Source: JANQOH01 sp965201155
Lineage (GTDB): Bacteria > Pseudomonadota > Alphaproteobacteria > UBA7887
NCBI GenBank assembly: GCA_965201155.1
Contig: OZ241752.1
Span: forward strand, 434,001-498,000
Reading direction: 5' to 3'
Length of the DNA: 64,000 bases
Positions within the stretch are counted from its first letter, which is position 1, and each line of letters begins with the position of its first letter. Made by a program: the position numbers and the translations under genes. Below, one piece after another: positions 1-8,765 of the stretch. The notes beneath the pieces were generated by a model. It did no database searches and was not told the origin of the DNA. It worked only from the letters and a program-made list of their open reading frames with translations.

Positions 1-1
1 A

Positions 2-310
2 GGACGTTTTGCCGCCGGACGCGGCGCCCCGCCGCCTGAAACCAGCCTCGGTGCACTGCTCGGCCACATCACCGGCGGGGGCGATGCCCGCACCTTCCAG
101 CCGATGAACGTCAATTTCGGCCTGTTCCCTCCGCTCGAGCACCGAGCGGGGAAACGCGACCGCCGGCGCGCCCTGGCGCGGCGGGCGTTGGCTGCTCTCG
201 ATGCCTGGCTCACAGGCGCCCCGACACCCAATGCGCCACCACCCGCCATTGCCGCACCGCCCGCGATGGGCGCAGCAGCGGGTGCTCCGGCGCATAGTCC
301 GCCTGCTTGA
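2..310 (+). CDS. trmFO: TrmFO, C-terminal part (cut by window edge)
   Basis: Methylenetetrahydrofolate-dependent tRNA (uracil-54-C5)-methyltransferase, which makes ribothymidine in the T-loop of tRNA. Only about 100 C-terminal residues are inside the window. They carry the family's terminal signature LLGHITGG followed by TFQPMNVNFGLFPP, then the usual basic helix (KRDRRRALARRALAALDAWL). After that helix, where family members normally end, the frame continues about 30 residues as an Ala/Pro-rich tail. That tail is antisense to the 3' end of the convergent squalene-synthase-like gene, so it is probably a read-on extension after loss of the original stop. Identity is firm; the function of the tail is unknown. 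Confidence 0.88.
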   Translation, partial: GRFAAGRGAPPPETSLGALLGHITGGGDARTFQPMNVNFGLFPPLEHRAGKRDRRRALARRALAALDAWLTGAPTPNAPPPAIAAPPAMGAAAGAPAHSPPA

Positions 311-968
311 GGCGCGCCAGATAAAGCCGCGCCAGAGAGGCCGGCAACAGCGCCGGCAGTGCCTTGCGCTCCGCCCGGACAGGCAAGTCCGCCAGGTATT
401 CCTCCGCCCAGGCGGCAGGCAAGCGGACCGGGTCGCCCGCGTTCAACAGAGCGTGGGCGCGAAAGGGCACCGACCGCGCCAGGCCGCATAATCCCCACAC
501 CCGCCCGGCTGCACGCGCGGCGTCCCGAGCGGCTGCAGATTCGGCATGTAACGCTGCGAGCGCCAGATGCGCCGCCGCACCCGCCGTGCCGTCGACATAA
601 GCTGTCAGCGCAGCGCGGTCGGCAAAGGATGCCGTATCGAAATCACGCCAGCGAGCGTCGATCAGCGCTTCCGCTTCCTGCCGCGGGAGCCAGTCTGCCG
701 CGCGCACAGCTGCCAGGGCCTGGATCACGGGATGCGCGTTGGGCGACCCGGCATGGAGGCCGGCCACCGCATTGCGCCACCATTGCAAGCGAATGGCGCC
801 AAGGGCAGCTTCGCCGACTCGCTCGCCAAGCCGCGCCACTTCGTGATTGAAGGCGTACAATGCAAACAGGCGCCCGCGCGCCTCCCCGGCCGCAAACAGA
901 CTGCATAGATAGCGGTCATAATCATGCCGCCGGACCAGCGCGGCACAATGCGCGAGCGCCGGGATCAA
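210..968 (-). CDS. Squalene/phytoene synthase-like protein (NDUFAF6 type)
   Basis: A 252-residue all-helical protein of the squalene/phytoene synthase superfamily. Visible hallmarks are DYDRYLCSLFA near the N-terminus, LFALYAFNHEVAR and LQWWRNAV, matching the short branch that includes the mitochondrial complex I assembly factor NDUFAF6. The two Asp-rich prenyl-diphosphate motifs of true phytoene synthases are not convincing, so a carotenoid or hopanoid role is not supported. The start is a TTG overlapping the stop of the Mth938-like gene upstream (TTGA), so the two are probably translationally coupled. It is the last gene of the yajC-secD-secF run and overlaps trmFO tail to tail by about 100 bp. 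Confidence 0.8.
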   Translation of the reverse strand: MIPALAHCAALVRRHDYDRYLCSLFAAGEARGRLFALYAFNHEVARLGERVGEAALGAIRLQWWRNAVAGLHAGSPNAHPVIQALAAVRAADWLPRQEAEALIDARWRDFDTASFADRAALTAYVDGTAGAAAHLALAALHAESAAARDAARAAGRVWGLCGLARSVPFRAHALLNAGDPVRLPAAWAEEYLADLPVRAERKALPALLPASLARLYLARLKQADYAPEHPLLRPSRAVRQWRVVAHWVSGRL

Positions 969-1402
969 GGAACCGGCAGTAGTGCCGCCGCAATGCGGCG
1001 GTCCTCTCCGGCAAGCACGTTGAATGTGCGGCAGGCAGCGCCCGTATCCATCAGTTCGACGGCGACACTGCGTTGCATCAGGGCCCGGCGCAAGGCCGCG
1101 CCGAGAGGCCGGGGCCGCGCGCCGCAGCCGAAGATGAGAAGTTCCACGGGCGGCTCTGCTTCCAGTACAGGCGCAAGAGTATCAAGGCCCGCGTCATCCA
1201 GGTCTGTTACCGGCCAAGCCGCCGCCTGGTCGCTAAACACAAGCACGGCGCCCTTGTAGCGCGCGCCGCCGATGCGAAACCCGCCGCCGCCATATCCCTG
1301 AACAATCAGCCGACCGGGGGTGAGCCGCGGCGTGATATCCACCGGGTCACCCGCTTTCGGAGCCGCCCGCCGCTCCTTCGGCCGTTTCCCGTTCATTGTC
1401 AC
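965..1402 (-). CDS. Mth938/DUF498 domain protein (NDUFAF3-like)
   Basis: A 145-residue protein with the Mth938 fold signature: ITPRLTPGRLIVQGYGGGGFRIGG, then VTDLDDA, LLIFGCGARPRPLG and MDTGAACRTFNVLAGEDRRIAAALLPV. Human NDUFAF3, a complex I assembly factor, belongs to this family; the bacterial biochemical role is not established. The frame opens 56 bp inside secF; a later GTG before DITPRL is another possible start. It sits directly after secF and is coupled to the NDUFAF6-like gene, a linkage that supports a role in membrane complex assembly (inference). Confidence 0.82.
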   Translation of the reverse strand: MTMNGKRPKERRAAPKAGDPVDITPRLTPGRLIVQGYGGGGFRIGGARYKGAVLVFSDQAAAWPVTDLDDAGLDTLAPVLEAEPPVELLIFGCGARPRPLGAALRRALMQRSVAVELMDTGAACRTFNVLAGEDRRIAAALLPVP

Positions 1403-2324
1403 GGCGCGCGAGTTTATCGAGACCCAGCAGGATGAGAAGCGGCGCAGCGACGAAGATTGACGAATATGTCCCGACCAGAACGCCCCATACCATGGCGAAG
1501 CAGAAATCGCGGATCACCGGGCCGCCCAGAATCCACAGGGACAGCAGCGCTAGCAGTGTCGTTACCGAGGTCATCAAGGTGCGCGAGAGCGTGTCGTTGA
1601 TACTGCGGGAGAGCAGGTCAACAAGCGCCATAGCCTTGTATTTGCGCAAATTTTCGCGCACGCGGTCATACACTACCACGGTGTCGTTCATGGAGTAGCC
1701 AACGATCAGGAGGATCGCGGCGACAGTGGCGAGATTGAATTCCAGCCCGACCAGCGCGAACACGCCGATGGTGGCCACCACATCATGCACCAGCGCCACC
1801 ACGGCGCCCAGAGCAAATTGCCACTCGAACCGGAACCAGATGTACACCAGCATGGCGCCGAGCGCGATTGCCACCGCCTGCACGCCGGCCCAGATCAGTT
1901 CCGCGCCCACCTTGGGACCGACGGATTCCTGCCGCCGATAGTCGATGGCGCCGCCGAAGCGCGTGTCGAGCGCGTCACGCACCTGCGCGATGGCTTCGTT
2001 CTGCGCGGCTTCGCCGCCGGGTTGGCGTTCGATGCGGATCAGGACGCTGGGCGAGTCGCCGAGATCAGCGGCGCCAAATTCCTGCAGCGACACTTCCCCC
2101 AGCCCGAGACCGCCCAGCGCATCGCGCATTTCCGCGAGGTCGTCCGTGTCGCCGGTGCTGACTTCCATCAGGACGCCGCCGCGAAAATCGATGCCGTAAT
2201 TCAGGCCGAACAGGAAAAAGAGCACGACCGACGACACCATGAGGACGGCCGACACGGCGAAGCCGCGGCGGCGCCACGCCATGAACGGGATATTTGTTTG
2301 CGCGGGAAGCAGTCGCAACAGCAT
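1347..2324 (-). CDS. secF: Protein translocase subunit SecF
   Basis: Inner-membrane RND-type subunit that pairs with SecD and uses the proton gradient to help SecYEG export. The 325-residue product has TM1 (FAVSAVLMVSSVVLFFLFGLNYG), the periplasmic motif GIDFRGGVLMEVSTG, and five more membrane spans with the conserved GYSMNDTVVVYDRVREN in TM4/TM5. I chose the ATG at 2324 (MLLRLLPAQTNIPF): it lies 11 nt after the secD stop and has GAGGG upstream, whereas the longer frame would overlap secD. The 3' end overlaps the next gene. Confidence 0.95.
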   Translation of the reverse strand: MLLRLLPAQTNIPFMAWRRRGFAVSAVLMVSSVVLFFLFGLNYGIDFRGGVLMEVSTGDTDDLAEMRDALGGLGLGEVSLQEFGAADLGDSPSVLIRIERQPGGEAAQNEAIAQVRDALDTRFGGAIDYRRQESVGPKVGAELIWAGVQAVAIALGAMLVYIWFRFEWQFALGAVVALVHDVVATIGVFALVGLEFNLATVAAILLIVGYSMNDTVVVYDRVRENLRKYKAMALVDLLSRSINDTLSRTLMTSVTTLLALLSLWILGGPVIRDFCFAMVWGVLVGTYSSIFVAAPLLILLGLDKLARRDNERETAEGAAGGSESG

Positions 2325-2335
2325 GGGTGCGGCCC

Positions 2336-3922
2336 TCAGATTGGCAGTTTTTGCGGCCGCGTGCGCAGCAGCCACAAGGCGATCAGCATCCGCGTCACCA
2401 TGATCGCCGTAAACACCGACGTCACGATACCGATGGCCAGTGTGACGGCAAAACCGCGCACCGGACCCGACCCGAACTGGAACAGGATCACCGCCGCAAT
2501 CAGGGTGGTGACATTGGCGTCGATAATGGTCCGCAACGCCTGGCGGAACCCGATATCAACCGCCGAGAACGGCGTTCGGCCGTTCCGCGCCTCTTCGCGT
2601 ATGCGTTCGAAAATCAGCACATTGGCATCAACCGCCATACCTATGGTCAGCACAATGCCGGCAATGCCCGGCAAGGTGAGCGTCGCCTGCAGGGCGGAAA
2701 GGACGGCGACGATCAGCGCCATGTTGATCGCCAGCGCGGCCGTGGAAGCGACACCGAACAATCCATATGACGTCAACATATAGGCGATCACCGCAACCAG
2801 CCCGACAACGGCCGCGATCTTGCCGGCGGCGATCGAGTCGGCGCCGAGGCTCGGCCCCACTGTGCGTTCCTCCAGATAGGTAAGCGGCGCGGGCAGCGCG
2901 CCCGCGCGCAGCAGAATCGCCAGTTGTTCGGCGGACTCGACGGTGAAGTTTCCGGTGATCTGTCCATTGCCGCCGGGAATGGGCTCCTGAATTTCCGGTG
3001 CGCTGATCACCGCGCCGTCCAGCACTATGGCAAATCGGCGCCCGACATTTTCGGTCGTCAGGCGGCCGAACTTGCGCGCCCCCACCGTGTCGAACCGGAT
3101 GGCCACGGCTGGCCGACCGAATTGATCGACGGTAGCCTGCGCGAGATCGAGATTCTCGCCTGTCACCTCGCGGCGCTTGCGCACGAGGATCGGCGCCTGG
3201 CCGCCGCCGCGCCCCGGCTCGTAGAGCAGGTCCGAACCCGGCGGCACGCGCCCTGCCAGGGCGTCCTGAATCGAGCCGCGCTCATCGACCATGCGAAAGT
3301 CGAGGCTGGCGGTCTGCCCGACAAGGTCCTTGATGCGCTGCGGGTCGTCGAAACCGGGCACCTGGATCAGGATGCGCTCGTCGCCGCTGCGCTGAATGGT
3401 CGGTTCCGTCGTGCCAAGTTCGTCGAGCCGGCGGCGAACGATCTCGATCGTCTGGTTGAGGGCGTTACGCTTGCGCTCGGCTCTGGCGGCCTCGTTCAGC
3501 GTCAGCTGTACCCGCCCGGCATCGGAAATCTCGACCGTGAACGAGTCGATATCCGCCATCCCTTCGATAATTTCCATGGTGCCGCTGCGGTCGTTCGGGT
3601 CCGCCAGAACGAAAGACACGCTGGATGAGTCGTGCCCCAGCTCCGTGTAGTCGATGCGGTCGCCCGAACGCGGACGCATTTGCCGGCGGAGGTCGTTGAC
3701 CACGGTCTCGAGATATTTGTCGATGACGAGGTCCACCTCCACTTCGGCCAGCAGGTGCGAACCCCCTTGCAGATCAAGGCCCAGATTGATCTGCTGATTC
3801 GGCAGCCAGTCGGGCAGGTTGTCGGCAGTCTGGCTCGGCAGAAGGTTGGGAAAGCTGAACGCAAGGCCCAGCAGCGCAATCACGGCGACAAGGCCGATCT
3901 TCCAGGTTTCGAAATGCAGCAT
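2336..3922 (-). CDS. secD: Protein translocase subunit SecD
   Basis: Large SecDF subunit of 528 residues. TM1 is near residues 8-26, followed by LGLDLQGGSHLLAEV at the start of the P1 domain, a long periplasmic region (about 60-350), then five C-terminal spans containing TIGMAVDANVLIFERIREE with the proton-path Asp. Length and domain order are normal for alphaproteobacteria, where secD and secF are usually separate genes. It starts 15 nt after the yajC stop and is followed directly by secF, so the three are surely co-transcribed. Confidence 0.96.
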   Translation of the reverse strand: MLHFETWKIGLVAVIALLGLAFSFPNLLPSQTADNLPDWLPNQQINLGLDLQGGSHLLAEVEVDLVIDKYLETVVNDLRRQMRPRSGDRIDYTELGHDSSSVSFVLADPNDRSGTMEIIEGMADIDSFTVEISDAGRVQLTLNEAARAERKRNALNQTIEIVRRRLDELGTTEPTIQRSGDERILIQVPGFDDPQRIKDLVGQTASLDFRMVDERGSIQDALAGRVPPGSDLLYEPGRGGGQAPILVRKRREVTGENLDLAQATVDQFGRPAVAIRFDTVGARKFGRLTTENVGRRFAIVLDGAVISAPEIQEPIPGGNGQITGNFTVESAEQLAILLRAGALPAPLTYLEERTVGPSLGADSIAAGKIAAVVGLVAVIAYMLTSYGLFGVASTAALAINMALIVAVLSALQATLTLPGIAGIVLTIGMAVDANVLIFERIREEARNGRTPFSAVDIGFRQALRTIIDANVTTLIAAVILFQFGSGPVRGFAVTLAIGIVTSVFTAIMVTRMLIALWLLRTRPQKLPI

Positions 3923-3937
3923 CGAATGTCCGCGGCC

Positions 3938-4303
3938 TCAGTTTTTCGTCGAACCGCTGTCTTTTTTGGAACCGCCATCGTCATTGGCGCCGCGCGGAAC
4001 CGGCTTGCTCGCGAGTTCTGCAATGGTGTGGCGCTGGGCCTTGACGCGGACATTCGGCGCGAGTTCCAGGATCACTGTGGAGTCGTCGTCGACCCGCGCC
4101 ACCGTCGCGTGCAAACCGCCGCCGGTGATCACGCGGTCGCCACGCCTCAGATTACCCACCATTTCGCGATGCGCTTTGACCTTTTTCTGCTGCGGTCGGA
4201 TAAGCAGGAAATAAAAAACCACAAAGATCAGTACCAGCGGCAATATCTGAACAATCGCGCCGCCGCCCGCCGCATCCTGGGCGAAGGCCGTCGATATGAA
4301 CAT
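3938..4303 (-). CDS. yajC: Preprotein translocase subunit YajC
   Basis: Small single-span partner of SecDF (121 aa). The N-terminus MFISTAFAQDAA leads into a hydrophobic segment ending YFLLIRPQQKKVKAHREMV, the diagnostic YajC motif, then a cytosolic domain (NLRRGDRVITGGGLHATVARVDDD). The ATG at 4303 is preferred over an upstream start because AAGGAAA lies just before it and family members begin here. It is the first gene of the operon. Confidence 0.95.
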   Translation of the reverse strand: MFISTAFAQDAAGGGAIVQILPLVLIFVVFYFLLIRPQQKKVKAHREMVGNLRRGDRVITGGGLHATVARVDDDSTVILELAPNVRVKAQRHTIAELASKPVPRGANDDGGSKKDSGSTKN

Positions 4304-4567
4304 ACGGATTTTCCTTGTGAGGTTCTGGCGTCCGCTGCCGAAGCCGCCGCGACTATAGCGTGAGATCAACCATATGCAACCGATCGCCCCTCGTTCAAGA
4401 CCCCCCGGACTCGCGGTCTCGCTCGACACGAAACTCCGCTTTATTCGCGGTGGATTCCCGGCACGGCACGTGCCATAATCGCCTGCCCCGCCAGCGCCGG
4501 CAAAACCGGGCCGAAGGGCCCCCCTTCACCTCACTTTCATCCGGAAATCCGGAACGGGATTCGCTGC

Positions 4568-5425
4568 ATGAACAATGCGGAACTTCATGCGCAGCTAGGG
4601 CGCATTGCCGCCGCTCTCGAACGGCTGGCGCCGCCCTTGCCGCCGGAAACCGATCTTGCGTCCGCCGATGCTTTCGTCTGGCAGCCGGGCAGCAACCGCC
4701 TGCACCCTGTTCACGCGGTCAGCCGCGTGCCGCTGCGGCTGTTGATGGGAATTGACCGCGTACGCGACATCCTGTTCGAGAACACGCGCCGTTTCGCTGC
4801 CGGGCTGCCCGCCAACAACGCCCTGCTGTGGGGCGCCCGCGGGATGGGCAAGAGTTCGCTCATCAAGGCGGTGCATGGCGTGCTGTGCGACCGCACGCCG
4901 GAACAGCCTGCGCTGGTCGAGATTCATCGTGAAGACATCGAGAGCCTGCCGGCACTGCTTGAACGCCTGCGCGGCGCACAGCGCCGGTTCATTCTCTTTT
5001 GCGACGACCTTTCCTTCGACCATGACGATACGTCATACAAGTCTCTCAAGGCGGTACTGGAAGGGGGCATTGAGGGCCGCCCCGACAATGTCGTGTTCTA
5101 CGCTACCTCGAACCGCCGCCACCTCATGCCCCGCGACATGATCGAGAACGAACGCTCGACCGCAATCAACCCTTCTGAAGCGGTGGAGGAAAAGGTTTCG
5201 CTTTCCGACCGCTTCGGCCTGTGGCTCGGCTTCCACAATTGCGACCAGCCGACCTATCTGCGCATGGTGGAGGCCTATGCCGAGGCGCACGGGCTGGAGG
5301 TACCGGCCGAGACGCTGCGCGCGGAGGCGGTGGAATGGGCGGTCACACGCGGCGGCCGGTCGGGCCGCGTCGCATGGCAATATATTCAGGACACTGCCGG
5401 CCGCCTCGGCAGGAAACTCCCATAG
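4568..5425 (+). CDS. DUF815 family AAA-type ATPase
   Basis: A 285-residue P-loop ATPase of the DUF815 family, commonly found beside yajC-secDF in alphaproteobacteria. Walker A is GARGMGKSSLIKA (about 94-106), Walker B is RFILFCDDLSF, and the sensor-1 region is VVFYATSNRRHLMP. A C-terminal lid helix region (LRAEAVEWAVTRGGRSGRVAWQYIQD) completes the fold. The biological role is not established. It is divergent from yajC, separated by about 260 bp. Confidence 0.88.
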   Translation: MNNAELHAQLGRIAAALERLAPPLPPETDLASADAFVWQPGSNRLHPVHAVSRVPLRLLMGIDRVRDILFENTRRFAAGLPANNALLWGARGMGKSSLIKAVHGVLCDRTPEQPALVEIHREDIESLPALLERLRGAQRRFILFCDDLSFDHDDTSYKSLKAVLEGGIEGRPDNVVFYATSNRRHLMPRDMIENERSTAINPSEAVEEKVSLSDRFGLWLGFHNCDQPTYLRMVEAYAEAHGLEVPAETLRAEAVEWAVTRGGRSGRVAWQYIQDTAGRLGRKLP

Positions 5426-5479
5426 GCGCCGCCTTCTTGTGCGAATGCGGGCCTTTGGCCTATTGCTTTCCTTGCATGC

Positions 5480-5569
5480 GGATGGGTGGCCGAGCGGTTG
5501 AAGGCACCGGTCTTGAAAACCGGCAGGCGCGCGAGCGTCTCGTGGGTTCGAATCCCACCCCATCCGCCA
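5480..5569 (+). tRNA. tRNA-Ser (anticodon TGA)
   Basis: A 90-nt class II tRNA. The acceptor GGATGGG pairs with CCCATCC; the anticodon loop CTTGAAA gives TGA; there is a long variable arm (about 16-18 nt) typical of tRNA-Ser; the T-arm is GTGGG TTCGAAT CCCAC. Discriminator G and an encoded CCA follow. Confidence 0.96.
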
Positions 5570-5594
5570 GATGCGGCAGCGCGCCGCCCGAAAA

Positions 5595-6362
5595 TCAGAT
5601 ACAGCGACCGCCATCCACCTCCAGCATCGTGCCGGTAATGAATGCCGAATCGTCTTCGGCGAAAAATACCGCAGCCGTCGCGATATCCTCCGGCGTCGAA
5701 AGTCGCCCCATCGGCACGGTGGCGATAAATCGCTGCCGCCCTTTCACGGGGTCGGCGCCGCCCAGAAAGTCTGTCAGCATCGCCGTCTCTCCTGCCACCG
5801 GGCAAATCCCGTTGACGCGGATCCCGGCATCGGCCACTTCTAGCGCGAGCGCCTTGCACATAGGCACCAGCGCACCCTTGGTCGCATTGTAAACGGCAAG
5901 ATTCGGGCGCGGGCGAAGCGCCGCCGTCGACGCTGTCACAATGATCGAGCCGCCGCGCCCCTGCGCCTGCATGGCCCGCGCCGCATGCTTCGCCCCCAGA
6001 AAGACGCTGCGCACATTGACCCTGAAAACGCGATCGAAGAATTCTACCTCGGTATCCACCAGCGGACGCGGCGCCATGCCGAGGCCGGCATTGAGAACCA
6101 CTGCATCCACGCCGCCAAAAGCCTCGCGCCCGGCGGCGATCATAGCCTCATTGGCGGCCTCCTCCGCGACATCGGCGGCAAAGAACTGCGCGCCGCCACC
6201 TGCTGCGGAAATTTCCTCGGCGACACGCCGCCCGTTCTGTTCGTCGATATCGGCCACCAGCACGCTCGCGCCTTCCTGCGAATAGCGTTTCGCAATGCCT
6301 TCGCCGAAGCCCGAACCCGCTCCCGTGACGATCGTCGCCTTGCCGTCGAGCCGTCCCACCAT
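5595..6362 (-). CDS. Short-chain dehydrogenase/reductase
   Basis: Classical 255-residue SDR, probably NADP(H)- or NAD(H)-dependent. The Rossmann motif TGAGSGFGEGIA is at about residues 12-24, NAG follows at about 85 (VVLNAGLGMAP), the catalytic Ser is in VTASTAALRP, and YNATK supplies Tyr and Lys. It ends MLEVDGGRCI, typical of FabG-like and glucose-dehydrogenase-like SDRs. Substrate cannot be told from sequence. The ATG at 6362 has GGGAGCGG upstream and is preferred to the TTG 15 nt earlier. It stands alone between two tRNA genes. Confidence 0.88.
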   Translation of the reverse strand: MVGRLDGKATIVTGAGSGFGEGIAKRYSQEGASVLVADIDEQNGRRVAEEISAAGGGAQFFAADVAEEAANEAMIAAGREAFGGVDAVVLNAGLGMAPRPLVDTEVEFFDRVFRVNVRSVFLGAKHAARAMQAQGRGGSIIVTASTAALRPRPNLAVYNATKGALVPMCKALALEVADAGIRVNGICPVAGETAMLTDFLGGADPVKGRQRFIATVPMGRLSTPEDIATAAVFFAEDDSAFITGTMLEVDGGRCI

Positions 6363-6477
6363 TCCGCTCCCAGTCAATTAACTCGGCCAGTTTATCGTGA
6401 AAATACCTGATGATGGCGGGGTTTCCGCGCCGCCATGCGCGCTGCGCGTCTCGCCCGCGCAGCAACGAGATCCCGGG

Positions 6478-6555
6478 TGGGGCGAGTGATCGGTCTCGAA
6501 CCGACGACCTCCTGAGTCACAGTCAGGCGCTCTAACCAACTGAGCTACACTCGCC
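6478..6555 (-). tRNA. tRNA-His (anticodon GTG)
   Basis: The acceptor GCGAGTG pairs with CACTCGC, with the extra 5' G(-1) opposite discriminator C73 that is diagnostic for tRNA-His. The anticodon loop CTGTGAC gives GTG. The T-arm is GTCGG TTCGAGA CCGAT and CCA is encoded. Confidence 0.96.
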
Positions 6556-6683
6556 ACGCCGCGGCTTCGATAGGACTTTGCCGGCCACACGTCAAGCGAT
6601 GTCAGATGCTACAATGCCCGCGCCAGCGACGGGGCAGCCCCGGCCGCTGCCAGCCAACTCGCGCGCTTCCCCGAACGACTGCC

Positions 6684-8765
6684 ATGCGCCCGAAACTGCT
6701 CAATCCACTGTTCGCGCCTGTCACGGTTCTTGACCGCGTCGGTCCGCGCATCGGCAGGACGCTGGGAAAACTTGCCGGCACTCGCATTGTGGACCTGTTG
6801 TGGCATCTGCCGACCAGCGTGGTGGACCGCAGCTTTTCGCCGAAGATTGCCAACGCGCCCTCCGGCATCGTTGCAACACTGACAGTCACCGTCCAGGCGC
6901 ACTGGCCGCCGTCGCACGAACGGCAGCCCTACAAGGTGGTGTGCGCCGACGACACCGGCGAGATGGTCCTCGTATTCTTTCGCGCACGCGCCCAATCACT
7001 CCGGTCGCTCCTGCCGCCAGGGGAGACTCGCGTGATCAGCGGACGCATCGAGCATTATGCGGGCGTTGTGCAAATGCCCCATCCGGATCACATAGCGCTG
7101 CCGGCCGACGCAGCGCGGCTGGCGCGGATCGAACCGGTTTATCCGTTGACTGCGGGTATCACCGCCCAGCCATTGGCGCGGGCGATTGCCGGCGCGCTGG
7201 AGAGAGCTCCCGACCTGCCGGAATGGAATGATGGCGCACACGCGGCGCGCGAAGGCTGGCCCGCATGGCGCGACGCGGTGCACCGGATTCACCACCCCCA
7301 AAGCGCAGCGGATCTGGAGTCGGACGCGCCGGCCCGGCGGCGCCTGGCTTATGACGAACTGCTCGCGAACCAATTGGCTCTGGCCCTGGTGCGCGCATAT
7401 ATGCGCCGCACCGGCGGGCGTGAGCTCCGCGGCGATGGCCGCCTGCGCCGCACCGTGCGCCGGGCCCTGCCTTTCGCCCTGACGCAATCGCAGGCGGCGG
7501 CCATCGAAGACATCGTTCGCGATCTCGCGTCCGAACGGCGTATGCTGCGTCTGCTGCAAGGCGATGTCGGCAGCGGCAAGACGCTGGTTGCGCTCATGTG
7601 TCTGCTCGCCGCTGCGGAGGCCGGCGCCCAGGGCGCGTTGCTTGCCCCCACTGAAATTCTTGCCCGTCAGCATCATGCGGCGCTGGCGCCGCTGCTGGAA
7701 GCCGCGGGGGTTCGCGCAGTAATTCTCACCGGCCGCGACAAGGGCAAGGCGCGCGCCGCCGGGCTTGTCGATCTCGCCGACGGCAGCGCGGCAATCGCCG
7801 TCGGCACCCACGCCCTGTTTCAGAAAGATGTCGTCTTTCGCGATCTCGCGGTAGCCGTGATCGACGAACAGCATCGATTCGGCGTGCATCAGCGTTTGCG
7901 CATGCAGCAGAAAGGGCGAGCGCTGGACACTTTGGTTATGACCGCAACGCCGATCCCCCGCACCCTGATGCTGACCGCCTATGGCGATATGGACATTTCA
8001 CGCCTGGTCGAAAAGCCACCGGGGCGCACGCCTGTCACCACCGCCGCCCTGCCCCTCTCCCGCCTCGAGGAAGTGACCGCCGCGATGGACCGCGCCCTCG
8101 CCGGCGGCAACCGCGTCTATTGGGTATGCCCGCTGGTCGGGGAATCCGAAAGTATTGATCTCGCCGCGGCGGAAGCGCGCCATGCCGCGCTGACCGAGCG
8201 CTTCGGCGCCCGGGTCGGCCTGGTTCACGGCCGCATGGCGGCTGCCGAGCGCGACGCCGCGATGGCCCGCTTCACCGCCGGAGAATGCCGCATACTGGTC
8301 GCGACAACCGTCATTGAAGTCGGCATAGACGTACCGGAAGCCACGATCATGGTGATCGAACAGGCGGAACGCTTCGGGCTCGCGCAATTGCACCAGTTGC
8401 GCGGGCGCGTCGGACGCGGCGCCCGCCCTTCGACCTGCCTGCTCCTGTACCGCCCGCCGCTGAATGACGTCGCGCGCGCGCGCCTTACCATCATGCGCGA
8501 AACCGATGACGGCTTTCGCATCGCCGATGAAGACCTGAAGCTGCGCGGCGCCGGTGAATTGCTGGGCACCCGGCAAAGCGGCCTGCCCGCCTTTCGTCTG
8601 GCGGACCTGTCGCTTCACGGGGACCTTCTCGCGGCGGCGCGCGCCGACACCATGGAAATCATGCAATCCGACCCCGAACTCACGGGCCGCCGCGGCCAGT
8701 CCCTCAGAGTGCTGCTCTACCTCTTCGAGCGCGATCTGGCGGTCACCTTCCTGCGCTCGGGGTGA
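6684..8765 (+). CDS. recG: ATP-dependent DNA helicase RecG
   Basis: Branch-migrating helicase that regresses stalled forks (693 aa). The N-terminal wedge/OB region is followed by Walker A GDVGSGKT, LLAPTEILARQH, the DExH-type box DEQHRFG, TATPIPRT, and the second RecA domain ending with VIEQAERFGLAQLHQLRGRVGRG. The ATG at 6684 (MRPKLLNPLFAPVTVL) is the usual RecG N-terminus; the frame opens 78 nt earlier without homology. The 3' end overlaps the convergent DUF502 gene by 23 bp. Confidence 0.96.
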   Translation: MRPKLLNPLFAPVTVLDRVGPRIGRTLGKLAGTRIVDLLWHLPTSVVDRSFSPKIANAPSGIVATLTVTVQAHWPPSHERQPYKVVCADDTGEMVLVFFRARAQSLRSLLPPGETRVISGRIEHYAGVVQMPHPDHIALPADAARLARIEPVYPLTAGITAQPLARAIAGALERAPDLPEWNDGAHAAREGWPAWRDAVHRIHHPQSAADLESDAPARRRLAYDELLANQLALALVRAYMRRTGGRELRGDGRLRRTVRRALPFALTQSQAAAIEDIVRDLASERRMLRLLQGDVGSGKTLVALMCLLAAAEAGAQGALLAPTEILARQHHAALAPLLEAAGVRAVILTGRDKGKARAAGLVDLADGSAAIAVGTHALFQKDVVFRDLAVAVIDEQHRFGVHQRLRMQQKGRALDTLVMTATPIPRTLMLTAYGDMDISRLVEKPPGRTPVTTAALPLSRLEEVTAAMDRALAGGNRVYWVCPLVGESESIDLAAAEARHAALTERFGARVGLVHGRMAAAERDAAMARFTAGECRILVATTVIEVGIDVPEATIMVIEQAERFGLAQLHQLRGRVGRGARPSTCLLLYRPPLNDVARARLTIMRETDDGFRIADEDLKLRGAGELLGTRQSGLPAFRLADLSLHGDLLAAARADTMEIMQSDPELTGRRGQSLRVLLYLFERDLAVTFLRSG

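Noticed and set aside
1785..2783. Plus-strand ORF opposite secD/secF
   Set aside because: His/Arg-rich antisense shadow of two certain genes.
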